DNA from: Caldicellulosiruptor acetigenus
GTDB lineage: Bacteria > Bacillota > Thermoanaerobacteria > Caldicellulosiruptorales > Caldicellulosiruptoraceae
Length of the DNA: 64,000 bases
Assembly: GCF_026914305.1 (NCBI RefSeq)
Contig: NZ_CP113866.1
Coordinates: forward strand, 602,183-666,182
Reading direction: 5' to 3'
A program made the position numbers and the translations under genes. The notes beneath the pieces were generated by a model that saw only the letters and a program-made list of their open reading frames with translations, did no database searches and had not been told where the DNA came from. Below, piece after piece: positions 47,230 to 55,142 of the stretch; positions within the stretch are counted from its first letter, which is position 1; every line of letters starts with the position of its first letter.

Positions 47230-48066
47230 ATGCTTTTTTCCAAGATGCACGGACTTGGTAATGACTTTATTGTAATAGATGCAAGAGGCAAAGAGGATAT
47301 TGATTACAACTCTCTTGCAAAGAGGATGTGCCACAGACACATTGGTGTTGGAGCAGACGGACTGCTGCTTGTTTTAGATTCGAAGCTTGCTGATATCAGG
47401 ATGAGAATTATAAACTCAGACGGGTCTGAGGCTGAGATGTGTGGAAATGGAATTCGGTGCTTTTCTAAATATGTGTTTGAAAGAGGAATAGTAAAAAAAG
47501 ACAAATTCAAGGTTGAGACATTGGCAGGAATAATAGAACCAGAGCTTATTTTAAATGAATATGGGCTTGTGGAGAAGGTAAAGGTCAACATGGGAAAACC
47601 AAGCTTTAAAAGAAAGGATATTCCTATGCAAGGCGACCCAGAAAGCGATGCTATAAATACATCAATAGAGGTTGATGGTAAAGAGTATAAGATTACATCT
47701 CTGTTGATGGGTGTTCCTCACACAGTGTTGTTTGTTGATGATGTAGAAAAGGTTGACATTTATACTTTAGGTCCTAAAATAGAAAGGCATGAGGTATTTC
47801 CAAGGAAAACAAATGTCAATTTTGTTCAGGTGATTGACAAAAATAATATAAAGGTGAGAACTTGGGAAAGAGGAGCTGGTGCAACATTTGCGTGCGGCAC
47901 AGGCTCTTGCGCATCTGTGATTGCATCTAACTTAAACAGCTTTACAGAAAGAAAGGTAAACGTTCACCTTTATTTTGGCACGCTTGAAATAGAGTGGCAG
48001 GATGATGGCACAGTATTCATGACAGGACCTGCCGAGGAGGTTTTTGTTGGGGAATATTTAGAGTGA
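47230..48066 (+). CDS. dapF: Diaminopimelate epimerase DapF
   Basis: Converts LL- to meso-diaminopimelate for lysine and peptidoglycan. Two catalytic cysteines are visible: MCGNGIRCFSKY and FACGTGSCAS. The N-terminal FSKMHGLGNDFIVIDA is diagnostic. SD aaaaggagg precedes ATG 47230. It overlaps the next small gene by 4 bases. Confidence 0.97.
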   Translation: MLFSKMHGLGNDFIVIDARGKEDIDYNSLAKRMCHRHIGVGADGLLLVLDSKLADIRMRIINSDGSEAEMCGNGIRCFSKYVFERGIVKKDKFKVETLAGIIEPELILNEYGLVEKVKVNMGKPSFKRKDIPMQGDPESDAINTSIEVDGKEYKITSLLMGVPHTVLFVDDVEKVDIYTLGPKIERHEVFPRKTNVNFVQVIDKNNIKVRTWERGAGATFACGTGSCASVIASNLNSFTERKVNVHLYFGTLEIEWQDDGTVFMTGPAEEVFVGEYLE

Positions 48067-48317
48067 AGCTCATCATTTTGATTGAATTTTTCTTAGCTTG
48101 TGGTATAATTTTAATATGGTTTTTATGGCTTTTTGCAAGGAAGGTGAATGCATTGAAAGTCTTCTATGTTAAGATTGAATACAAAGATGGAAGAAAGGTA
48201 GAAGATATCTTTCTCACAAACGCTAAGGCAAAAGAGATGTGCGATTTGCTTTTGGGTGAAGACAAAGAAGGTGCTATCAAACTTGTTGAGACAAAGTGCA
48301 GGGAAGTTGACCTGTAG
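48063..48317 (+). CDS. Small membrane protein of unknown function
   Basis: An 84-residue frame overlapping dapF by 4 bases (GTGA). One N-terminal membrane segment (LIILIEFFLACGIILIWFLWLF) precedes a soluble part (VKIEYKDGRKVEDIFLTNAKAKEMCDLLL). I recognise no family. The frame contains an extended -10 sequence (TGGTATAAT near 48101-48109), so a shorter form starting at TTG 48153 or a promoter for secG is possible. Confidence 0.6.
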   Translation: MKLIILIEFFLACGIILIWFLWLFARKVNALKVFYVKIEYKDGRKVEDIFLTNAKAKEMCDLLLGEDKEGAIKLVETKCREVDL

Positions 48318-48360
48318 TTTTGGCAGTCAATACTAAATTTTTAGGAGGTTTTAAAACACA

Positions 48361-48597
48361 ATGGCAAAGATAATTCTAACCGTTTTAGAGCTTCTTTTAG
48401 CAATTGCACTTATAATTGTTGTGCTTTTGCAGTCTGGCAAGAGTGCAGGACTTTCTGGTTCAATTGCAGGTGGTGCTGAGACATTTTTTGGAAAGTATAA
48501 GGGAAGAACTCTTGATGCTATGCTTGGAAGATACACATGGATAATTGCAGCAGCTTTCTTTGTTGTATCAATAGTTTTGTTCTTTGTAATAAAGTAA
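48361..48597 (+). CDS. secG: Protein translocase subunit SecG
   Basis: Two-helix accessory subunit of SecYEG, 78 residues: [22 protein letters not shown], then [28 protein letters not shown] and a second membrane segment. SD taggagg lies 9 bases before ATG 48361. Upstream of rnr with an HDIG gene between them; secG-rnr linkage is common in Firmicutes. Confidence 0.95.
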   Translation: MAKIILTVLELLLAIALIIVVLLQSGKSAGLSGSIAGGAETFFGKYKGRTLDAMLGRYTWIIAAAFFVVSIVLFFVIK

Positions 48598-48632
48598 AAC
48601 CTGAGGTTGAATGTCAACCTTGGGTTTTTATT
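48598..48632 (+). terminator. Intrinsic terminator after secG
   Basis: A 13-base-pair stem with two G-U pairs, 48598-48610 with 48614-48626, and a tight loop, then a T-rich run. Confidence 0.75.
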
Positions 48633-48694
48633 TTAATCAGAAATATTCACAATATCTTACAAAACACTAAATACAAAAGGAGGAAAATTTTGAA

Positions 48695-49252
48695 ATGAGC
48701 GTCACACGTGAAGTTGCACTGGAGGAGCTCAAAAAGAGAATAAAGACACAGAATCTTTTCAAACACTGTTTGGCTTGCGAGGCTATTATGCGCGAGCTTG
48801 CATGTTATTTTGAACAGGACATGGACAAGTGGGGGATCTGCGGACTTGTCCACGACATAGATTATGAGGATACAAAAAACGACCCAAGTGCGCACAGCTT
48901 GGTTGGCGCAAAAATTTTGGAGGATTTGGGGTTTGACAAGGACATTGTGTATGCTGTGAAGGTTCACAACGACGCGCATGGTCTTCCAAGGCTTTCTCTT
49001 TTGGACAAGGCACTTTACTGTGTTGACCCAACATCTGGCTTCATTGTTGCAGGTGCGCTGATTCTACCATCAAAAAAACTTTCGGATGTGACTGTGCCGT
49101 TTCTGCTAAACAGATTCAATGAAAAAAGCTTTGCAAAGGGTGCGAACAGGGAGCAGATGAAAGCATGTTCTGAGCTTGGGCTTGAACTTGAAGAGTTTTT
49201 GAGAATATCTCTTTCTGCAATGCAAAAAATATCTAATGAGCTTGGCTTGTAA
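48695..49252 (+). CDS. HDIG-domain hydrolase
   Basis: The 185-residue HD-domain protein has metal ligands in HCLACEAIMRELACYF, LVHDIDYE and VHNDAHG. Similar short HDIG proteins are predicted phosphohydrolases of unknown substrate. SD aaaggagg precedes ATG 48695. Between secG and rnr with small gaps, so it may be co-transcribed with rnr. Confidence 0.85.
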   Translation: MSVTREVALEELKKRIKTQNLFKHCLACEAIMRELACYFEQDMDKWGICGLVHDIDYEDTKNDPSAHSLVGAKILEDLGFDKDIVYAVKVHNDAHGLPRLSLLDKALYCVDPTSGFIVAGALILPSKKLSDVTVPFLLNRFNEKSFAKGANREQMKACSELGLELEEFLRISLSAMQKISNELGL

Positions 49253-49282
49253 GAGTAAAAGACAAAAGGATGTGAGAGGCCT

Positions 49283-51433
49283 GTGAAAAAAGCAAGATTT
49301 GAAGAGAAAAAACAGGAGGTTTTAAATCTTTTTCAGGAAGAAAGCTATCATCCCATGACATTTTCAGAGATTTTAGAGATTTTAAACTGGCAGGAAAAGG
49401 ATGAAAAGCTGCTCAAAAAGATTCTTGATGAACTTGAGCAGGAAGGAAAGATTGTAAGGACAAAACGTGGCAGGTTCGGTCTTGCCGAGGAGATGAACCT
49501 GTTTGCAGGAGTGCTTGAGGTAAACCCGCGCGGCTATGGTTTTTTGATTCCTGACAATCCCAATATACCTGACATTTATATCTCTCCTGAGAACATGAAC
49601 GGTGCTATGCATGGCGACAGGGTGCTTGTAAAAGCCCTTTCTCTGCCGCCTGTTGAGGGCAAAAAGGTAGAAGGCTTTGTTGAGAGGATTTTGCAAAGAG
49701 GTATTACCAAGGTTGTTGGAAGGTATGAGGATAGCAAAAACTTTGGTTTTGTCATTCCAGATGATCAGAGAATAACATACGATATCTATATTCCAAAGAG
49801 CGGTAAGAATAAAGCAAAGACAGGTCAGAAGGTTGTTGTTGAAATTACAAGGTATCCTGAAAAAAGAAGAAATCCTGAAGGGAAAATTGTTGAGATTTTG
49901 GGGTATGAAAATGCCAAAGGTGTTGACATTCTCTCAATAATCAAGAAATATGAGCTTGACGAGGAATTTCCAAAAGAGGTACTAAAAGAAGTTGAGAATA
50001 TTCCAGATGAGGTGACAGAAGAGGATTTAGAAGGAAGGGTTGACCTGCGCGACTGGACAATCTTTACAATCGATGGTGAAGATGCAAAAGACTTTGATGA
50101 TGCAGTGTCTATCAAAAAACTTCCAAACGGGAACTATCTTTTAGGTGTTCACATTGCAGATGTGAGCCACTATGTAAAGCCAAACACCCATCTTGACAAG
50201 GAAGCCTACAGGCGCGGAACGTCTGTGTATCTTGTTGACAGGGTCATCCCAATGCTTCCGTTTAAGCTTTCAAATGGCATCTGTTCTCTCAACCCCAATG
50301 TTGACAGGCTGACATTTTCAGTTTTGATGGAGATTGACAAGCAGGGAAATGTTGTGAAACATGATATCTTTGAAAGTGTGATCAGAAGCAAGGAGAGAAT
50401 GACTTACACAAATGTGACAAAGATTCTCAAAGAAGAAGACAAAGATCTTTTGAAGAGGTATGAGCACATAAGAGAAGACTTGGAGCTAATGCGAGAGCTT
50501 GCACTTATCCTGCGAGAAAAGAGAATGAAAAGAGGGGCATTAGACTTTGATTTTGATGAGACAAAGGTCATACTTGATAAAAACGGCAAACCTATAGATG
50601 TTGTGCGATATGAGCTTACAATCTCTAATAAAATAATTGAAGAGTTTATGCTAATTTGCAACGAGACAGTTGCTAATCACTTCTACTGGCTAAATGTTCC
50701 ATTTTTGTACAGGGTTCATGAAGAGCCTGATATTGAGAAAATTTACCAGTTTGCAGAGTTTATATACAACATGGGTTATGTTCTAAAAGGTATTTCGAAC
50801 AAGGTACATCCCAAAGCTTTACAGGCAGTTTTAGAGCAAAGCCGTGGCACGCCAGAAGAGAGGGTTATTCATACACTGTGTTTGAGGTCGCTCAAAAAAG
50901 CAAGGTACTGTGAAGAAAACCTTGGTCACTTTGGTCTTTCAACAGAATACTACTGTCACTTTACTTCTCCAATAAGAAGATATCCTGACCTTGTGATACA
51001 CAGGATTATGAAGGATGTTTTAAAAGGTAAAATGACAGAGAAAAAGATTCAGAGGCTCAAACTCAAAATGCCAGAGATTGCAAAGTGGACATCACAGAGA
51101 GAAAGAGTTGCAGAAGAAGCAGAACGTGAAACGATTGACCTCAAGAAGGTTGAATTTATGCAGGACAAGATTGGTCAGGTCTTTGAAGGAATTATTTCTA
51201 ATGTCACGCCTTTTGGATTTTTTGTTGAGCTTGAAAACACAATCGAAGGCTTGGTAAGAGTCAGTTCTTTAGAAGATGATTATTATGTCTTCAATGAAAA
51301 GACATATCAGCTGATAGGTGAAAGGTCAAAAAAGGTATACAAAATTGGTGACAGGGTCAAAGTAATGTTAATTGACGCTAATGTGCCACTCAGACAAATA
51401 GAGTTTGCTGTTGTGGAAAAACTCAAAATGTAG
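49283..51433 (+). CDS. rnr: Ribonuclease R
   Basis: 3'-to-5' exoribonuclease of 716 residues. An N-terminal winged-helix, cold-shock-like domains, RNB catalytic domain with DGEDAKDFDDAVSI and a C-terminal S1 domain (VFEGIISNVTPFGFFVELENTIEGLVRVSSL) are all present. The start is GTG 49283. smpB, the common neighbour, is absent. Confidence 0.97.
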   Translation: MKKARFEEKKQEVLNLFQEESYHPMTFSEILEILNWQEKDEKLLKKILDELEQEGKIVRTKRGRFGLAEEMNLFAGVLEVNPRGYGFLIPDNPNIPDIYISPENMNGAMHGDRVLVKALSLPPVEGKKVEGFVERILQRGITKVVGRYEDSKNFGFVIPDDQRITYDIYIPKSGKNKAKTGQKVVVEITRYPEKRRNPEGKIVEILGYENAKGVDILSIIKKYELDEEFPKEVLKEVENIPDEVTEEDLEGRVDLRDWTIFTIDGEDAKDFDDAVSIKKLPNGNYLLGVHIADVSHYVKPNTHLDKEAYRRGTSVYLVDRVIPMLPFKLSNGICSLNPNVDRLTFSVLMEIDKQGNVVKHDIFESVIRSKERMTYTNVTKILKEEDKDLLKRYEHIREDLELMRELALILREKRMKRGALDFDFDETKVILDKNGKPIDVVRYELTISNKIIEEFMLICNETVANHFYWLNVPFLYRVHEEPDIEKIYQFAEFIYNMGYVLKGISNKVHPKALQAVLEQSRGTPEERVIHTLCLRSLKKARYCEENLGHFGLSTEYYCHFTSPIRRYPDLVIHRIMKDVLKGKMTEKKIQRLKLKMPEIAKWTSQRERVAEEAERETIDLKKVEFMQDKIGQVFEGIISNVTPFGFFVELENTIEGLVRVSSLEDDYYVFNEKTYQLIGERSKKVYKIGDRVKVMLIDANVPLRQIEFAVVEKLKM

Positions 51434-51449
51434 GAAAAGGGTGATGAGT

Positions 51450-53054
51450 ATGCACATAGCACTTTACAGAAAATACAGACCAAAAGTGTTTGAAGATGTG
51501 GTTGCTCAGGAGCATATAACCAAAACATTAAAAAACCAGATAAAACAGGACAAAGTGGCACACGCGTACATCTTTTGCGGCCCGCGAGGTACTGGCAAGA
51601 CAACAACCGCAAAGATAATGTCAAGAGCTGTGAACTGTTTGAATCCCAAGGATGGAAATCCATGCAACGAATGCGAAGTTTGCAGGAGTATCTTGGACGA
51701 AAAGACGCTTGACGTTTTGGAGATTGACGCTGCATCAAACACAAGTGTCAATGACGTGAGGCAAATCAGAGACGAGGTCAGATACCCACCTTCTATGTGC
51801 AAAAAGAAAGTGTATATAATAGACGAGGTTCACATGCTCTCAACGGGGGCTTTCAACGCGCTTTTAAAAACCCTTGAAGAGCCCCCTTCCCATGCACTTT
51901 TTATTCTGGCAACCACAGATATCCAGAAAGTGCCTGCAACCATCTTGTCCAGGTGTCAAAGGTTTGATTTCAAAAGGATTTCTGTAAAAGACATATATGA
52001 AAGGCTAAAAAAGATTGTTCAGATGGAAAATATATCAATTGACGATAATGCCCTGTATTTGATTTCACAAAAGGCAGAAGGTGCTCTGAGGGATGCTTTG
52101 ACCATATTAGAAAGGTGCATAAATACATCTGATGAACATATAACCTACAAGTTTGTTGCAAACCTTTTGGGTGTTACATCAACCGAGATAGTAAAAGAGT
52201 TTATTGCTTCTATTGTAGAAAATGATTCAAACAAAGGACTTAAAGTGGTAAACAGGCTTTGGGATGAAGGAATGGATGTCAATACCTTTTTAGAAGAGGC
52301 TGTGAAGCTTTTGAGAAGTGCACTTATTTTGCGACTTGGCGCAAAAGATGTTTTAGTTGACATGCTTGAAAGTGATAAAGATTTTGTCATGAACATCTCA
52401 AACCTTATTGATTCAAACAGGCTTGTATCAATTATAAAGATGCTTATTGACACTGCCAACCAGGTACGCTGGACAAGATTTCCAAAGGTTTTGCTTGAAA
52501 TAAACACAATAAAGCTTTGCGACAGCCAGTTTGACACCTCATTTGAAACGCTCATTGAGAGAGTGCGAAAACTTGAGACAAGGCTATCACAGCTTGCCGA
52601 AAATCCCAAAGCTTTTGAAGCTGTAAAGCTTGACAAGGCTTCATCCACAAAACAAGAGCAAAAGACAGCGCATACAGCTGACAAAAGCGCAGAAGGTGTA
52701 GATAGCAGTGCATCTTTTTCGTGGTCTGAGATTTTAAGAAGGTGGCAGGAGATAAAAGAGGCTATCAAGGAGGAAAAGCCGGGACTTTCACATGTTCTTC
52801 AAAATGCCAGCCTGAGGTTTGAAAATGGTGTGAAGGTATGTTTCAAGCAGGAAGATAGTGTGTTTGCAGATGTTTTGAGCAGAAACATAGAGTATTTTAA
52901 ATCGGTTTTGAAAAGAATTGTAGGATATGAAGGTGAGGTCTCTGTTGAGGTTGAAAAGGAAAAGCCTTTGAAGGAAGATGCTGTATCTGACCAGGATATA
53001 ATAAACAAGCTCAAGGACATCTTTCCTGACACAGAGATTACTGTAAAAGAGTGA
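51450..53054 (+). CDS. dnaX: DNA polymerase III tau/gamma subunit DnaX
   Basis: Clamp-loader ATPase of about 534 residues. Walker A GPRGTGKTTTAK, a zinc module (CLNPKDGNPCNECEVC) and the DEVHMLS box are complete. ATG 51450 is chosen because the upstream aggaaaagg then sits 9 bases away; ATG 51444 is possible. The usual ybaB-recR partners do not follow. I see no slippery A/T run that would give a gamma form. Confidence 0.96.
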   Translation: MHIALYRKYRPKVFEDVVAQEHITKTLKNQIKQDKVAHAYIFCGPRGTGKTTTAKIMSRAVNCLNPKDGNPCNECEVCRSILDEKTLDVLEIDAASNTSVNDVRQIRDEVRYPPSMCKKKVYIIDEVHMLSTGAFNALLKTLEEPPSHALFILATTDIQKVPATILSRCQRFDFKRISVKDIYERLKKIVQMENISIDDNALYLISQKAEGALRDALTILERCINTSDEHITYKFVANLLGVTSTEIVKEFIASIVENDSNKGLKVVNRLWDEGMDVNTFLEEAVKLLRSALILRLGAKDVLVDMLESDKDFVMNISNLIDSNRLVSIIKMLIDTANQVRWTRFPKVLLEINTIKLCDSQFDTSFETLIERVRKLETRLSQLAENPKAFEAVKLDKASSTKQEQKTAHTADKSAEGVDSSASFSWSEILRRWQEIKEAIKEEKPGLSHVLQNASLRFENGVKVCFKQEDSVFADVLSRNIEYFKSVLKRIVGYEGEVSVEVEKEKPLKEDAVSDQDIINKLKDIFPDTEITVKE

Positions 53055-53068
53055 AAGGAAGAAGCGAT

Positions 53069-54151
53069 ATGAACAACAACATTTACATTATCTACGGTAA
53101 AGATGCTAAATCTATGACAAAACAGCTTCTTGAGTATGCCGATGTGGAAAGATATATTCCTATAAAGAGCAAAATTGCTATAAAACCCAACTTGGTTGTT
53201 GCAAAGCCGTACACCTCAGGTGCGACAACAAACCCATACATTGTTGAAGGAATCATAGAGTACTTGAGGGAAAATGGGTTTGAAAACATTGCAATTTTAG
53301 AGGGTGCATGGCTTGGCGCTTCCACAAAAAGGGCGTTTGAAGTTTGTGGGTATACTGAGATTGCAAAAAAGTATGGTGTAAAGCTCATTGACACAAAAGA
53401 CGATAGGCCTTTGAAGGTAAATGTTGATGGGTTTGAACTTAACATTTGTAGCAAGGTTTATGAATATGACTTTTTAATAAACGTTCCGCTTTTGAAAGGG
53501 CACTGCCAGACACAACTTACCTGTGCTTTGAAAAATCTCAAAGGGCTCATTCCTGACAGTGAAAAGAGAAGGTTTCATACACTTGGTCTTCACAAACCAA
53601 TTGCATATTTGAACAAAGCAATAAAGACCCATCTTGTAGTGGTAGACAGTATTATGCCAGACCCTGACTTTGAAGAGGGAGGAAATCCTGTTGAGAAGGA
53701 TTTTATAGTCCTTGGCTTTGACCCGGTTCTGATTGACAGCTTTGCCGCCGAGCATCTGGGATACAACCCATATGACATTGAATACATAAGCTTGGCAGAA
53801 AAATTGGGAGTTGGAAAAGCCGGTGAGTATAATATCATAGAAATAAATCCTGAGAAAAAACCAACCGGATTTTCAAAGAGGTCCTCTATTGTTTCAAGAT
53901 ACGCGAAGTATATTGAAGAAAAAGATGCATGTTCAGTCTGCTATGCAAATTTAATAAGTAGCCTTATGAGACTTGATGAGCAAGGGCTTTTGAAAAAACT
54001 TTCAAAAAAACTGTATATTGGCCAGGGCTATAAAGGAAAAGCTATGGATGGAATAGGAATTGGAAGCTGCACAAAAGCTTTTAATGTGTGCAAACTTGGA
54101 TGTCCTCCAAAGTCAAACGAGATTGTTGAGTTTTTAAAACAAAATTTATAG
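53069..54151 (+). CDS. DUF362 protein without the paired ferredoxin tail
   Basis: The 360-residue protein contains KIAIKPNLVVAKPYTSGATTNP and FLINVPLLKGHCQTQLTCALKNLKGLIPD, matching the DUF362 core of the gene at 29,154. The C-terminal cysteines (CSVCYANL, CTKAFNVCKLGCPP) are fewer and differently spaced, so a cluster is possible but not a standard 2x[4Fe-4S] fold. ATG 53069 follows aaggaag at 7 bases. Function unknown. Confidence 0.82.
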   Translation: MNNNIYIIYGKDAKSMTKQLLEYADVERYIPIKSKIAIKPNLVVAKPYTSGATTNPYIVEGIIEYLRENGFENIAILEGAWLGASTKRAFEVCGYTEIAKKYGVKLIDTKDDRPLKVNVDGFELNICSKVYEYDFLINVPLLKGHCQTQLTCALKNLKGLIPDSEKRRFHTLGLHKPIAYLNKAIKTHLVVVDSIMPDPDFEEGGNPVEKDFIVLGFDPVLIDSFAAEHLGYNPYDIEYISLAEKLGVGKAGEYNIIEINPEKKPTGFSKRSSIVSRYAKYIEEKDACSVCYANLISSLMRLDEQGLLKKLSKKLYIGQGYKGKAMDGIGIGSCTKAFNVCKLGCPPKSNEIVEFLKQNL

Positions 54152-54168
54152 AAAATATTCATGCTCAG

Positions 54169-54212
54169 GGCACATGCATGTTAAAGAAGATGTGTGTGCC
54201 TTTTTTGTTTGC
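54169..54212 (+). terminator. Likely terminator after the DUF362 gene
   Basis: GGCACA in the left arm pairs with TGTGCC in the right arm, with imperfect extension, then TTTTTTGTTT. It ends the dnaX-DUF362 transcript before the DnaA-box region. Confidence 0.65.
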
Positions 54213-54263
54213 TTAAAAAATAGAAAGTAACTTTTCAACACCCTGAGAAGCTTGGGAAATAAC

Positions 54264-54354
54264 ATATCCACAGAGTTATCCACATTATCCACAGCTTAAG
54301 TTTTAACAGAATGGATATTTGGCTATTGTGAATTGTGGATAGTTTTGTGGAAAA
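54264..54354. promoter_or_regulatory. Cluster of five DnaA-box-like 9-mers
   Basis: Three boxes read forward: ATATCCACA (54264-54272), TTATCCACA (54276-54284) and TTATCCACA (54285-54293). Two read in reverse: TGTGGATAG (54334-54342) and TGTGGAAAA (54346-54354). Two are perfect to the consensus and three have one mismatch. The outer box steps are 12 bases in both halves, and an AT-rich tract follows (54351-54405). This could be a DnaA-controlled promoter for hpf, a DnaA-titration site, or an origin-like element. dnaA and dnaN are not here. Confidence 0.7.
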
Positions 54355-54435
54355 AATTTTTGTGTAAATAAGTCGAATTTGGTGGTATATATATAATATC
54401 AAAACAAAACCTTCTACATAGAAAGGATGGTCAAT

Positions 54436-54984
54436 ATGATGAACTTTATTATCAGTGGCAAGAACATTGAAGTAACAGATGCACTAAAAGAGAGGATTGA
54501 AAAGAAACTTTCAAAACTTGAGAGGTATATCAAACTTAACACTGATGTTCATGTAACTTTGAGTGTTGAGAAGATTTCACACATAGTTGAAGTGACAATA
54601 CCATTCCATGGAATGATTTTGAGAGCTGAAGAGAGAAGCAACGATATGTACAGTGCCATAGATTTGGTTGTTGACACCTTGGAAAGGCAAATTCGAAAGT
54701 TCAAAACAAAGATAGCAAAAAGGGCAAAAGATGCAGAGTCTTTGCGATACATGACATTCGAATTAGAAGAGCCTGAAAAAGAAGCTGGAGAAGAAAATGG
54801 TGAGTTTAGAATTGCCAAGACAAAGAGGTTTCCAATAAAGCCAATGAGCGTGGAAGAGGCTATTTTGCAGATGAATTTGCTTGGTCATAACTTCTTTGTA
54901 TTTTTGAATCAGGACACAGATAAGGTGAATGTGGTGTATAAAAGAAACGACGGTGCGTATGGTTTAATTGAACCTGAATATTAA
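54436..54984 (+). CDS. hpf: Long-form ribosome hibernation promoting factor
   Basis: The 182-residue HPF has an N-terminal S30AE/YfiA domain (MNFIISGKNIEVTDALKERIEKKLSKLERYI), a linker and the C-terminal dimerisation domain (IAKTKRFPIKPMSVEEAILQMNLLGHNFFVFLN). It forms 100S ribosome dimers in starvation. ATG 54436 follows aaagga at 8 bases; ATG 54427 overlaps that site. It lies just downstream of the DnaA-box cluster, and a TATAAT at 54392-54397 may be its -10. Confidence 0.95.
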   Translation: MMNFIISGKNIEVTDALKERIEKKLSKLERYIKLNTDVHVTLSVEKISHIVEVTIPFHGMILRAEERSNDMYSAIDLVVDTLERQIRKFKTKIAKRAKDAESLRYMTFELEEPEKEAGEENGEFRIAKTKRFPIKPMSVEEAILQMNLLGHNFFVFLNQDTDKVNVVYKRNDGAYGLIEPEY

Positions 54985-55027
54985 AAGTTTTTTTAAACAA
55001 AAGAAAAAATTAAGAGCATCACTGCCC

Positions 55028-55063
55028 CCGCTCAAGGCAAGAATTTGTCTTGAGCGGATTTTT
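55028..55063 (+). terminator. Intrinsic terminator of hpf
   Basis: A 13-base-pair stem including one G-U pair, 55028-55040 with 55045-55057, 4-base loop, then ATTTTTG. Confidence 0.92.
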
Positions 55064-55065
55064 GT

Positions 55066-55094
55066 TTGAATATATCTTCAAGAAGTGATAAAAT
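55066..55094 (+). promoter_or_regulatory. Probable promoter of secA
   Basis: TTGAAT (55066-55071), 17-base spacer, TAAAAT (55089-55094), just after the hpf terminator and 48 bases before the secA ATG. Confidence 0.6.
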
Positions 55095-55142
55095 AATTAT
55101 TTGAACTGTCCAAAAATTTTTGAAAAAATCGAGGGTGGAAAC

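Noticed and set aside
52145..52768. Long minus-strand open frame inside dnaX
   Set aside because: Serine- and phenylalanine-rich shadow of dnaX codons; no family likeness or start signal.
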